In this document: piece after piece, positions 17,648 through 25,036 of the stretch
How the letters are laid out: each line of letters begins with the position of its first letter
Numbering within the stretch: position 1 is the first letter of the stretch
Origin: Flavobacteriaceae bacterium
Lineage (GTDB): Bacteria > Bacteroidota > Bacteroidia > Flavobacteriales > Flavobacteriaceae
Length of the DNA: 51,665 nucleotides
Assembly: GCA_024763365.1 (NCBI GenBank)
Contig: JANTFO010000003.1
Coordinates: forward strand, 1-51,665
Reading direction: 5' to 3'
Made by a program: the position numbers and the translations under genes
Notes under the pieces: generated by a model
The model's database searches: none
Told to the model about the DNA's origin: nothing
Seen by the model: only the letters and a program-made list of their open reading frames with translations

Positions 17648-18463
17648 ATGCTAAAATATAAATTTATTATAGTGACTTTGGTACTGGCAATGACCAGTAT
17701 TTCATGTAGTGACTTTACCAAAGTATTAAACAAAGGAACGTCCGAGGAACAATACAGCTTAGCGACACAACTTTATGAAAATGAAAAGTATTATAAAGCC
17801 ATTCAACTTTTTGAAAAAATAATTCCGGCTTATCGTGGTAAGCCTCAGATGGAGCGAATACAATTTATGTTGTCGAATGCCTATTACCATACTAAATCAT
17901 ATCTATTGGCCGCCTATCATTTTGATAGGTTTACTAAAAATTACCCCAAAAGTACTAAAAAAGAGGAGGCTGCTTACCTATCAGCACACGCATACTACTT
18001 GTCTATTCCACGTTCCAGCCTGGACCAATCAGATACATTAAAGGCAATAGAATCTTTTCAGAAATATATAGACAACTATCCGGAATCTGAAAAAGTAGCG
18101 GAAGCCAATAAATATATAAAGGATATGCAATCCAGATTAGAAAAGAAAGCCTTTGACATTGCTTATCTCTACTATCACACAGAAAATTATAAGGCAGCTG
18201 TAGTAGCATTTGATAATTTTTTATCCCAAAACTTGGGTTCTTCCTATAAAGAAGAAACTTTGTACTTCAAATCAAAAGCGGCCTATGAACTGGCGATGAA
18301 AAGTGTCTATTCCAAAAAAGAAATTCGAATTAAAGAGGCTTTTAAAACAATGGATAGATTGGAATACAATTTTAAAGATTCACCATATTTGGATGAAATT
18401 AATAAACTAAGAAATAAGTTAAAAGATGAATTAGTACTGCTTACCAGTACCTCAAATAATTAG
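17648..18463 (+). CDS. bamD: Outer membrane assembly lipoprotein BamD
   Basis: Periplasm-facing outer membrane lipoprotein of the BAM complex that inserts beta-barrels. The 271 residues begin with a lipoprotein signal ending at ...TSISC (Cys near residue 20). TPR-like helices follow (YSLATQLYENEKYYKAIQLF, YLLAAYHFDRF, YPKSTKKEEAAYLSAHAYY), matching the YfiO/BamD family. It begins the conserved Bacteroidota run bamD, rpoZ-like, coaBC, DUF4835, recN. The next start is 5 bases past its stop. Confidence 0.94.
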   Translation: MLKYKFIIVTLVLAMTSISCSDFTKVLNKGTSEEQYSLATQLYENEKYYKAIQLFEKIIPAYRGKPQMERIQFMLSNAYYHTKSYLLAAYHFDRFTKNYPKSTKKEEAAYLSAHAYYLSIPRSSLDQSDTLKAIESFQKYIDNYPESEKVAEANKYIKDMQSRLEKKAFDIAYLYYHTENYKAAVVAFDNFLSQNLGSSYKEETLYFKSKAAYELAMKSVYSKKEIRIKEAFKTMDRLEYNFKDSPYLDEINKLRNKLKDELVLLTSTSNN

Positions 18464-18468
18464 GAAAA

Positions 18469-18795
18469 ATGGATTATAAGGAATCAAAGGCACCCAAAAC
18501 GACTATTACTTATGATAGAGATATCATCGCAGAACAAACAGGTAATATTTTTGAATCCATCAGTATCATTGCGAAAAGAGCTGAACAGATAGGTGTAGAT
18601 TTAAAAGAAGAATTGGTCAATAAACTCAAAGAATTTGATACTTACAATGAAGGTTTGGAAGAAATCTTTGAAAACAAAGAACAAATAGAGATTTCAAAAT
18701 TCTATGAACGTTTGCCAAAACCTACTGCTTTAGCTATTGAAGAGTGGTTAAAAAAACAGGTTTATTTTAGAGACCCTAACGAAAGTCAGGAATAA
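18469..18795 (+). CDS. rpoZ: RNA polymerase omega-like protein (Bacteroidota RpoZ family)
   Basis: A 108-residue protein in the place normally held by the RpoZ/omega-family gene between bamD and coaBC. It shows the family's TGNIFESISIIAKRAEQIG stretch, comparable to the NxYEAVxVxAxRAxQL core of omega, which helps assemble RNA polymerase. The C-terminus is acidic and ends in SQE. Its stop overlaps the coaBC start by one base (TAATG), so translation is coupled. Identification rests on synteny and the short core. Confidence 0.8.
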   Translation: MDYKESKAPKTTITYDRDIIAEQTGNIFESISIIAKRAEQIGVDLKEELVNKLKEFDTYNEGLEEIFENKEQIEISKFYERLPKPTALAIEEWLKKQVYFRDPNESQE

Positions 18796-20003
18796 TGTCT
18801 ATACTGAGCGGTAAAAATATCCTCTTGGGCGTTACCGCGGGAATAGCTGCTTATAAAACGGCTTTTCTTACACGCTTATTAGTCAAAGCCGGTGCTGAAG
18901 TAAAAGTAGTGATGACCCCTGCTGCTACTGAATTCATAACACCTTTGACGCTTTCAGTGTTAGCAAAGAATCCGGTTTATGTAAATTTTACTAACGAACA
19001 CGAAAGTGAAGAACGTTGGCACAGCCATGTAGATTTAGGGCTGTGGGCAGACTATATGTTGATAGCTCCAGCTACAGCCAATACCCTTGCTAAGATGCGA
19101 AATGGAATGGCAGACAATCTTTTAGTAGCCACCTATTTATCAGCAAAATGTCCGGTTTTTGTAGCACCTACTATGGACTTGGATATGTACTTACATCCTA
19201 GCACACAAAACAATATTGATGTATTAAAATCCTATGATAATATCATTATTCCACCGGAGGTAGGGGAATTAGCAAGTGGACTGGAAGGACCCGGACGTAT
19301 GGCAGAACCTGAAGCCATTATTGCTTATATGGAAAAGCATATTAGCCAAGATTTACCTTTAAATGATAAAAAAGTACTCATTACAGCCGGCCCTACATAC
19401 GAAGCCATTGACCCGGTACGTTATATTGGAAATCATTCCTCAGGTAAGATGGGATTTGAACTAGCCAGACAGGCAGTAAATATGGGTGCGCAGGTTACTT
19501 TGATAACCGGGCCAACGAATCAAGATTGCAGTTTTACCAGTATTAATAGGATTGATGTAGTGAGTGCTGAGGAGATGTACAAAGCTGTTTTTGCCCATTA
19601 TGATAATGCGGATATAGTTATTGCAGCTGCTGCTGTTGCGGATTACAAACCTGTTGAGAAAGCAACTCAAAAGATTAAAAAAAAATCTTTAGAAATGCAG
19701 TTGAAATTAACTAAAACTAGAGATATCCTTAAGGAGATGGGGAAAGAAAAGAGAAATCAGTTTTTGATGGGATTTGCTCTGGAAACACAAGATGAAATAA
19801 AAAATGCCCAAAAGAAAATAGCAGCTAAAAACCTGGATGCTATTGTGCTAAATTCATTAAATGACGAAGGGGCAGGATTTCAATATGATACAAATAAGAT
19901 TAAAATTATTGATAGTGATGATCAGATCACTGCTTTTTCTTTGAGAAGTAAAAAGGAAGTAGCTAAGGATATTTTTGATTTTATTTTGAATAAAATACCT
20001 TAA
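18795..20003 (+). CDS. coaBC: Bifunctional phosphopantothenoylcysteine decarboxylase / phosphopantothenate-cysteine ligase
   Basis: Catalyses two steps of coenzyme A synthesis. The N-terminal flavoprotein decarboxylase (about 1-185) has LLGVTAGIAAYKTA, the active-site histidine in RWHSHVDLG, and APTMDLDMY. The C-terminal ligase (about 190-402) has VLITAGPTYEAIDPVRYI, NHSSGKMGFELA, AAAVADYKP and the KIKKKS lysine region. At the position of the E. coli decarboxylase active-site cysteine (ACGDxGxGRM) this protein has LASGLEGPGRM, with serine instead. I believe this is common in Bacteroidota but could not check. Length is typical. Confidence 0.95.
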   Translation: MSILSGKNILLGVTAGIAAYKTAFLTRLLVKAGAEVKVVMTPAATEFITPLTLSVLAKNPVYVNFTNEHESEERWHSHVDLGLWADYMLIAPATANTLAKMRNGMADNLLVATYLSAKCPVFVAPTMDLDMYLHPSTQNNIDVLKSYDNIIIPPEVGELASGLEGPGRMAEPEAIIAYMEKHISQDLPLNDKKVLITAGPTYEAIDPVRYIGNHSSGKMGFELARQAVNMGAQVTLITGPTNQDCSFTSINRIDVVSAEEMYKAVFAHYDNADIVIAAAAVADYKPVEKATQKIKKKSLEMQLKLTKTRDILKEMGKEKRNQFLMGFALETQDEIKNAQKKIAAKNLDAIVLNSLNDEGAGFQYDTNKIKIIDSDDQITAFSLRSKKEVAKDIFDFILNKIP

Positions 20004-20013
20004 ATTTGAAACT

Positions 20014-20907
20014 ATGTATAAGATTTTAACATTCATCGGTATATTTTTTATTACAGTAACGCTAACAGGACAGGAGTTAAATTGCAAGATTATTGTCAAT
20101 GCCGATAGGTTGACCGGATCCAGCACACAAGTTTTTAAAACTTTGGAAAATTCTTTAAACGAATTCGTCAATCAAAGTACATGGACAGATAAAACCTACC
20201 TTCCTCATGAGCGTATAGAGTGTTCTATGGTTTTTAACATAGCAGAAGAAATTGGAGATGCTACCTATAAAGGAACCCTACAAGTTCAATCTTCCAGACC
20301 AGTATATAACAGCATTTATACAAGCCCTGTTTTCAACCACCAGGATAAATACCTTACTTTTTCCTACCGTGAGTTTGAACCACTTCGCTATGACGAAACA
20401 AGTTACCAGTCTGAATTGATATCAATTGTATCTTATTATGCTTACGTGATTTTAGGTATGGATGCTGATACTTTTGAGTTATTTGGTGGAGATCCCTATT
20501 ACGAAATAGCTCAAAGAATTACCAATATGGTTGAAGATCCAACCAACAAACCCGGTTGGGATACCGACCTTAGCAAAAAAAACCGTTATAGGCTTATCAC
20601 AGAGCTATTGTCTAGAGACAACAGAATTTACAGACAAAGCATGTATAAGTATCATAGAAAGGGCTTAGACCTTATGGAGTCTGATCTTAAAGAAGGAAAA
20701 AACGAGATTTATGCTGCTATTAAAGATATGAAAGGAATTTATAACAGGAATATGACCAGTTATATTTTAAGAGTTTTTACTGACGCTAAAGAAGATGAGA
20801 TCGTAAAGATTTTTACCGGAGGACCAAAGGTAAATACGGTAGATTTAGTTGAAGTCCTTAATAAAATAGCACCTACTAAAAGTAACAAATGGTCTCAAAT
20901 CAAGTAG
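20014..20907 (+). CDS. porD: DUF4835 protein, PorD-like type IX secretion component
   Basis: A 297-residue secreted protein with a signal peptide (about 1-19, ending ...TGQ). It then shows the DUF4835 features LNCKIIVNADRLTGSS, the FNIAEEIGD beta region, and GMDADTFELFGGDPYYEIAQ. This family has been linked to type IX secretion and gliding in Bacteroidota as PorD; the exact role is unclear. It sits in its usual place between coaBC and recN, 10 bases after the coaBC stop. Together with the PorV-like protein at 33330 it suggests that the organism has T9SS. Confidence 0.85.
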   Translation: MYKILTFIGIFFITVTLTGQELNCKIIVNADRLTGSSTQVFKTLENSLNEFVNQSTWTDKTYLPHERIECSMVFNIAEEIGDATYKGTLQVQSSRPVYNSIYTSPVFNHQDKYLTFSYREFEPLRYDETSYQSELISIVSYYAYVILGMDADTFELFGGDPYYEIAQRITNMVEDPTNKPGWDTDLSKKNRYRLITELLSRDNRIYRQSMYKYHRKGLDLMESDLKEGKNEIYAAIKDMKGIYNRNMTSYILRVFTDAKEDEIVKIFTGGPKVNTVDLVEVLNKIAPTKSNKWSQIK

Positions 20908-20920
20908 CCACAACTAAGCC

Positions 20921-22594
20921 TTGCTCACCAATTTAAGCATACAGAACTACGCTTTAATTCAAAACCTAAGTATAGATTTTACCAAGGGTTTTACTACTAT
21001 TTCCGGTGAAACAGGAGCCGGAAAATCTATTTTACTAGGAGGTTTAGGGCTTATTTTAGGACAAAGAGCCGATTTGAAATCTTTGATGAACCCCGATGAA
21101 AAATGTATCCTGGAAGGACAGTTTTATATTGCTGATTACACTCTAAAAAGTTTTTTTAAAACGCATGATCTGGACTATGAGGAAGAGAGTTATTTTAGAC
21201 GTGAATTGCTCCCATCGGGGAAATCACGTGCTTTTATCAATGATACTCCGGTTTCTTTACAAGTGCTTAACGAATTACAATCTCATCTGATTGATATACA
21301 TTCCCAGCACCAAACCCATAGATTAAATGACTCCGATTTTCAGTTTAGTGTATTAGATGCCCTGGCTAAGAACCAGAAATTACTGCGGGAATACAGCCAA
21401 TTGAGGATGGTATATGTAATGGCAGAGCAAGATTTAGAGCAATTAAAGAATAAGATTCAACAGGAACAAGTACAACACGATTTTAATAGTTTTTTATTAG
21501 AAGAACTCCAAAAGGCTAATTTTAAATTAGGTGAGCAAGAGAATCTGGAAGAAGAAATGGAGAGATTGCAACATTACGAATTGATCCAACAGTCGCTGGG
21601 AGAACTTAGTTTTAATTTGGGAGAAAAAGAAGCAGCCATCAATGATGAATTGCACCGCTTACAAAATATCCTTTTAGAGATCAAGGAGTATAGTTCTGCT
21701 TATGCAAGCCTCCACGAGCGTTTGATGAGTACTTATGTTGAGTTAAAAGATATTTATTCGGAAGTAGCCGATTTGATAGATTCAGAAGGATTAGATCAAA
21801 AACGTTTAGATTTTGTAAATACCAGATTGGATGTGCTTTATAGCTTACAAAAGAAGCATCAAGTTGAGAATATAGCTGGGCTTCTTGAGAAACAAGCAAT
21901 TTTAAAGAAAAGTGTTTACACCGCTGAAGATGCAGAAAACATACTTCAAGATAAAGAAAATGAACTAAAAGAAATCAAACAAAAATTAGTTAGCAATGCC
22001 GCCACTATACATAAAGAACGTACAAAATACATATCCTCTTTAGAAAAAGAAGTCACCCAAGTCTTACATTCATTGGGTATGCCGGCGGCTCTTTTTAAAG
22101 TGGTTTTGGAAGAAACGGATGTTTTTTATACGAATGGTAGAGATCGAATTCAATATTATTTTTCGGCCAATAAAGGTAGTGCGCTACAAAGTATCCAGAA
22201 AGTGGCATCAGGTGGAGAGCTGTCTCGTATTATGCTGGCTGTCAAATCAGTATTGGCGTCTTATAAAAAGCTTCCTACCTTAATTTTCGATGAGATTGAC
22301 GCGGGTATTTCCGGTGAAGTGGCTCTAAAAATGGGAGATTTACTCTATCAAATGTCCCAAAATATGCAAGTTATAGTCATAACACACTTACCACAGATCG
22401 CAGCCAAGGGCAACCGCCAGTTAAAAGTATTTAAATCTGAAAGAAAAGCCAAAACCGGAGTTAACACCTATACGGATATTAAAGCCTTGAATGAGGAAGA
22501 AAGAATCGTCGAAATTGCAGAATTACTCGGTGGAAAAAACCTTAGCCAAACAGCTATTGACCATGCAAAGCAATTGTTGGGAGTGGAAAGCTAG
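20921..22594 (+). CDS. recN: DNA repair protein RecN
   Basis: SMC-like ATPase of recombinational repair of double-strand breaks. The 557 residues have Walker A GETGAGKSILL (near 30), a long coiled-coil middle (about 150-370), the signature ASGGELSRIMLA (near 428) and Walker B LIFDEIDAGISGE (near 455). The start is TTG at 20921, giving MLTNLSIQNYALI, the canonical RecN N-terminus. No ATG is available in this frame before conserved sequence. It lies 13 bases past the DUF4835 stop. Confidence 0.96.
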   Translation: MLTNLSIQNYALIQNLSIDFTKGFTTISGETGAGKSILLGGLGLILGQRADLKSLMNPDEKCILEGQFYIADYTLKSFFKTHDLDYEEESYFRRELLPSGKSRAFINDTPVSLQVLNELQSHLIDIHSQHQTHRLNDSDFQFSVLDALAKNQKLLREYSQLRMVYVMAEQDLEQLKNKIQQEQVQHDFNSFLLEELQKANFKLGEQENLEEEMERLQHYELIQQSLGELSFNLGEKEAAINDELHRLQNILLEIKEYSSAYASLHERLMSTYVELKDIYSEVADLIDSEGLDQKRLDFVNTRLDVLYSLQKKHQVENIAGLLEKQAILKKSVYTAEDAENILQDKENELKEIKQKLVSNAATIHKERTKYISSLEKEVTQVLHSLGMPAALFKVVLEETDVFYTNGRDRIQYYFSANKGSALQSIQKVASGGELSRIMLAVKSVLASYKKLPTLIFDEIDAGISGEVALKMGDLLYQMSQNMQVIVITHLPQIAAKGNRQLKVFKSERKAKTGVNTYTDIKALNEEERIVEIAELLGGKNLSQTAIDHAKQLLGVES

Positions 22595-22750
22595 AAATGA
22601 ATAGTTAATAGTTATTGGTTTATAGAACTGCGAACTTTTAAATGTGACTTCCAAATGCAAATGTCTTACTTTTTTGAAATTGATATTGGACAATTGATAA
22701 TGGATAGTTAGTATATATGTTAAGAAGGATTATCTATAAAAAATGACTAA
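22595..22750. other. recN-fabI intergenic, first part: no gene seen
   Basis: AT-rich spacer with TAGTTAATAGTTATTGG-like and GATAATGGATAGTTAG-like words, which resemble a decayed microrepeat. No open frame, hairpin terminator or RNA gene was recognised. The remaining part of this 429-base gap is the dispersed repeat copy 2 and the fabI promoter region. Confidence 0.6.
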
Positions 22751-22927
22751 AACCTAATCTGGACAAGCCACAAATCTCAATTTCTATCCCGAAACATCGG
22801 GACCAAATCTCAAATAAATTCCAAATTTCAATATTTTTAAACACCAAAATTCTTGCAAAAAAAACAAGAATATCATTAGTAAGAGCCTAACACATAGACA
22901 AATTAGTCATCTGTAAAATCGGTAAAC
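22751..22927 (-). repeat. Dispersed intergenic repeat, copy 2 (inverted relative to copy 1)
   Basis: Reverse complement of the 10179-10357 repeat. The block 22802-22885 is nearly identical, differing by a few substitutions and a one-base change in the homopolymer loop. The ATTCTTG/CAAGAAT hairpin is conserved. This copy has a private insertion containing CCCGA-AACA-TCGGG at 22788-22801, absent from copy 1, and lacks the GC-rich palindrome of copy 1. Confidence 0.8.
22788..22801. repeat. Small palindrome nested in dispersed repeat copy 2
   Basis: CCCGA-AACA-TCGGG is a perfect 5-bp inverted repeat inside a roughly 25-base block that interrupts homology with copy 1. It resembles the short CCGA/TCGG palindromes scattered through many Bacteroidota intergenic regions. 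Confidence 0.7.
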
Positions 22928-22969
22928 TCTTTGTGAAGTTATAAAAACACTTCGAATAAAAAAATAATG

Positions 22970-22977
22970 TATTTTTG
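22970..22977 (+). promoter_or_regulatory. Putative -7 box for fabI
   Basis: TATTTTTG matches TAnnTTTG, 46 bases before the fabI ATG and just past dispersed repeat copy 2. No -33 TTTG is seen at the right spacing. Confidence 0.4.
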
Positions 22978-23023
22978 CCCTCAACCAATATAAAATAAAA
23001 CCTAATCTTTAAAAACCTAACCT

Positions 23024-23863
23024 ATGTACAACTTACTAAAAGGAAAAAGAGGAATCATTTTTGGCGCATTGGATGATATGTCTATTGCCTGGAAAGTAGC
23101 CGAAAAAGCTTATGATGAAGGCGCCATATTCACTTTGAGTAATACGCCTACAGCCATTCGTTTTGGCCAGATAGACGAGTTGGGTAAAAAAACAAAAGCT
23201 GAAGTAATAGCAGCAGATGCTACAAGTGTAAAAGATCTGGAAAATGTATTTAAGCGCTCCATGGAAGTACTAGGCGGTAAGATCGACTTTGTATTACATT
23301 CTATCGGGATGTCCTTAAATGTACGTAAAAAACGTGTCTATAGTGATCTTGATTATAATTTTCTGGATAAAACATTGGATATTTCTGCTATTTCATTCCA
23401 CAAAATGTTGCAGGTAGCCTACAAATTAGATGCCATAAGTGAATGGGGTTCAGTAGTGGCACTTTCTTATGTGGCTGCTCAACGCACATTATACGGTTAT
23501 AACGATATGGCCGATGCCAAAGCCCTGTTGGAATCTATAGCCCGTAGCTTTGGTTATATTTATGGTAGAGAGAAAAAAATACGCGTCAATACCATATCAC
23601 AATCACCTACTATGACCACAGCCGGCTCCGGTATCAAAGACCTTACAGGTTTGATGGACTTCACCGAGCGCATGTCACCATTGGGTAATGCTGATGCAGA
23701 GGAATGTGCAAACTATTGTATGGTGATGTTCTCCGACTTGACGAAAAAAGTGACCATGCAAAACCTTTTCCATGATGGCGGTTTCTCTAATATGGGTATG
23801 AGTATGAAAGCCATGAGCCAATATAACAAAAGTCTGGAAAGTGACGCATCCCTTGGGGATTAA
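23024..23863 (+). CDS. fabI: Enoyl-[acyl-carrier-protein] reductase FabI
   Basis: NADH-dependent reductase completing each round of fatty-acid elongation. The 279-residue SDR protein has the FabI-type nucleotide motif GIIFGALDDMSIAWKVAE, the HSIGMS region near 90, and the catalytic pair in YNDMADAK (Tyr-x6-Lys). The C-terminal VTMQNLFHDGGFSNMGMS is the usual substrate-loop end. The gene is monocistronic, with a likely promoter between it and the dispersed repeat. Confidence 0.96.
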   Translation: MYNLLKGKRGIIFGALDDMSIAWKVAEKAYDEGAIFTLSNTPTAIRFGQIDELGKKTKAEVIAADATSVKDLENVFKRSMEVLGGKIDFVLHSIGMSLNVRKKRVYSDLDYNFLDKTLDISAISFHKMLQVAYKLDAISEWGSVVALSYVAAQRTLYGYNDMADAKALLESIARSFGYIYGREKKIRVNTISQSPTMTTAGSGIKDLTGLMDFTERMSPLGNADAEECANYCMVMFSDLTKKVTMQNLFHDGGFSNMGMSMKAMSQYNKSLESDASLGD

Positions 23864-23940
23864 TTAGCATTACAAAGACTTAATAGCTAAACCACCTTAT
23901 TATATAGAGTCATAATTTTAATGAGTTATTTATACATCCC

Positions 23941-23954
23941 CTTTGGGATTGTTG
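23941..23954. terminator. Weak hairpin after fabI
   Basis: A small perfect stem near 23937-23950 (ATCCC-CTTT-GGGAT) is followed about ten bases later by an A-run, which would be a U-run for minus-strand transcripts. It lies in the convergent gap between fabI and xdhC and may end either. The stem is short, so the call is tentative. Confidence 0.3.
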
Positions 23955-24081
23955 CTTAAAAAAATATCAAATCTCCTGAATGCCCTGCATATTGTTAAGC
24001 TAGGTAGATGGCATTAGGTTCTCCAGATATCGCTACAATCTTAAACAAAGCATCAAATTACTATTCAAAGGATAACCACAA

Positions 24082-25032
24082 CTACCCATTTTTGATCATG
24101 ATTATTTTTGCTGCGATGCTTACCGCAATTTCTGCAGGTGTTTTACTATGGATATCAATACCTATTGGGGCATCTGCTTTTTGAAGTAGGTTTTTATCAC
24201 AGCCATTTTCAAGCATTTTTTTAAACATGGCTTTAATTTTAGCTTTGCTGCCTAAAAGCCCAATATATTTATAATCTTTATCTAATAATTTACTGAATAT
24301 CAAACTATCTGTTTCAAAAGCATGGGTAAGGATTACGATATAAGTATTGTCATTTGAGGGTATATGTTGGTCTATTTCCTTATAGTCAATAATTCTTTTA
24401 GTAGCGGAAAAACTATTGGCTTCAAAGGTGTTGAGGTTTGCTCTTTCGTCAAACATAGTCACTTCAAAGTCTAGGGTGTCTAGAAGTTTGGCAGTGGCTA
24501 GACCCACATGCCCACCACCTATCAGATATACATAAGATTTACGGTTTACTTTTTCTCGGTATACCCAGCGAAGGCTGTCGGTTTGCTTGAAGCTAATGTC
24601 TTTGTCCGGTGATGAAATTTTTTCTAAGTCAAACTTATCCTCGGATATGGAGAGTATAGCATTGTTGTCTTTGATTATCCTTTTTAGGGTAGGGATATGT
24701 TTTGAAAGCATAGGGTAAAACAGGACAAGTTGTTCCCCTGCACAGATCATTCCGGAGCTATCACTGTCATTTTCTCTATGTACCTGCTTCCTAAAGAAGG
24801 CTTTAAAAGGCTTTTCTTTGAGTAAATTTTTGGCTTCTTCTACCAGATTAAACTCAGTACGCCCGCCTCCAATAGATCCGTATAAAGTTCCATCTTCGGC
24901 AACAATCATTTTAAATCCTTGCTTACCGGGTGAACTTCCATGGTGAGTTACTACCAGTAGTAAGATCACTTTTTGTCCTCGCTCAAGATGTGTTACTATA
25001 TTTTTCCAGATTTCCATAAAAATGGGACTCAA
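24082..25032 (-). CDS. xdhC: XdhC-family molybdenum cofactor chaperone
   Basis: XdhC proteins bind molybdopterin cofactor and help load its sulfurated form into xanthine dehydrogenase. The 316 residues have the N-terminal XdhC domain, with LLVVTHHGSSPGKQGFKM, GSIGGGRTEFNLVE and SGMICAGEQLVLFYP containing the conserved Cys. The C-terminal Rossmann half has YLIGGGHVGLATAKLL and the LLGSKAKIKAMF and GIDIHSKTPAEIAVSI motifs. The track start may be five residues long; MEIWKNIV from 25017 is equally plausible. It is the last gene of the xdhABC operon, 4 bases after xdhB. Confidence 0.93.
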   Translation of the reverse strand: MSPIFMEIWKNIVTHLERGQKVILLLVVTHHGSSPGKQGFKMIVAEDGTLYGSIGGGRTEFNLVEEAKNLLKEKPFKAFFRKQVHRENDSDSSGMICAGEQLVLFYPMLSKHIPTLKRIIKDNNAILSISEDKFDLEKISSPDKDISFKQTDSLRWVYREKVNRKSYVYLIGGGHVGLATAKLLDTLDFEVTMFDERANLNTFEANSFSATKRIIDYKEIDQHIPSNDNTYIVILTHAFETDSLIFSKLLDKDYKYIGLLGSKAKIKAMFKKMLENGCDKNLLQKADAPIGIDIHSKTPAEIAVSIAAKIIMIKNG

Positions 25033-25036
25033 ATAT

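Noticed and set aside
19240-19300. Missing active-site cysteine in coaBC as a sign of inactivation
   Set aside because: The serine in LASGLEGPGRM is, to my recollection, common in Bacteroidota homologues; all other motifs and the ligase half are intact.
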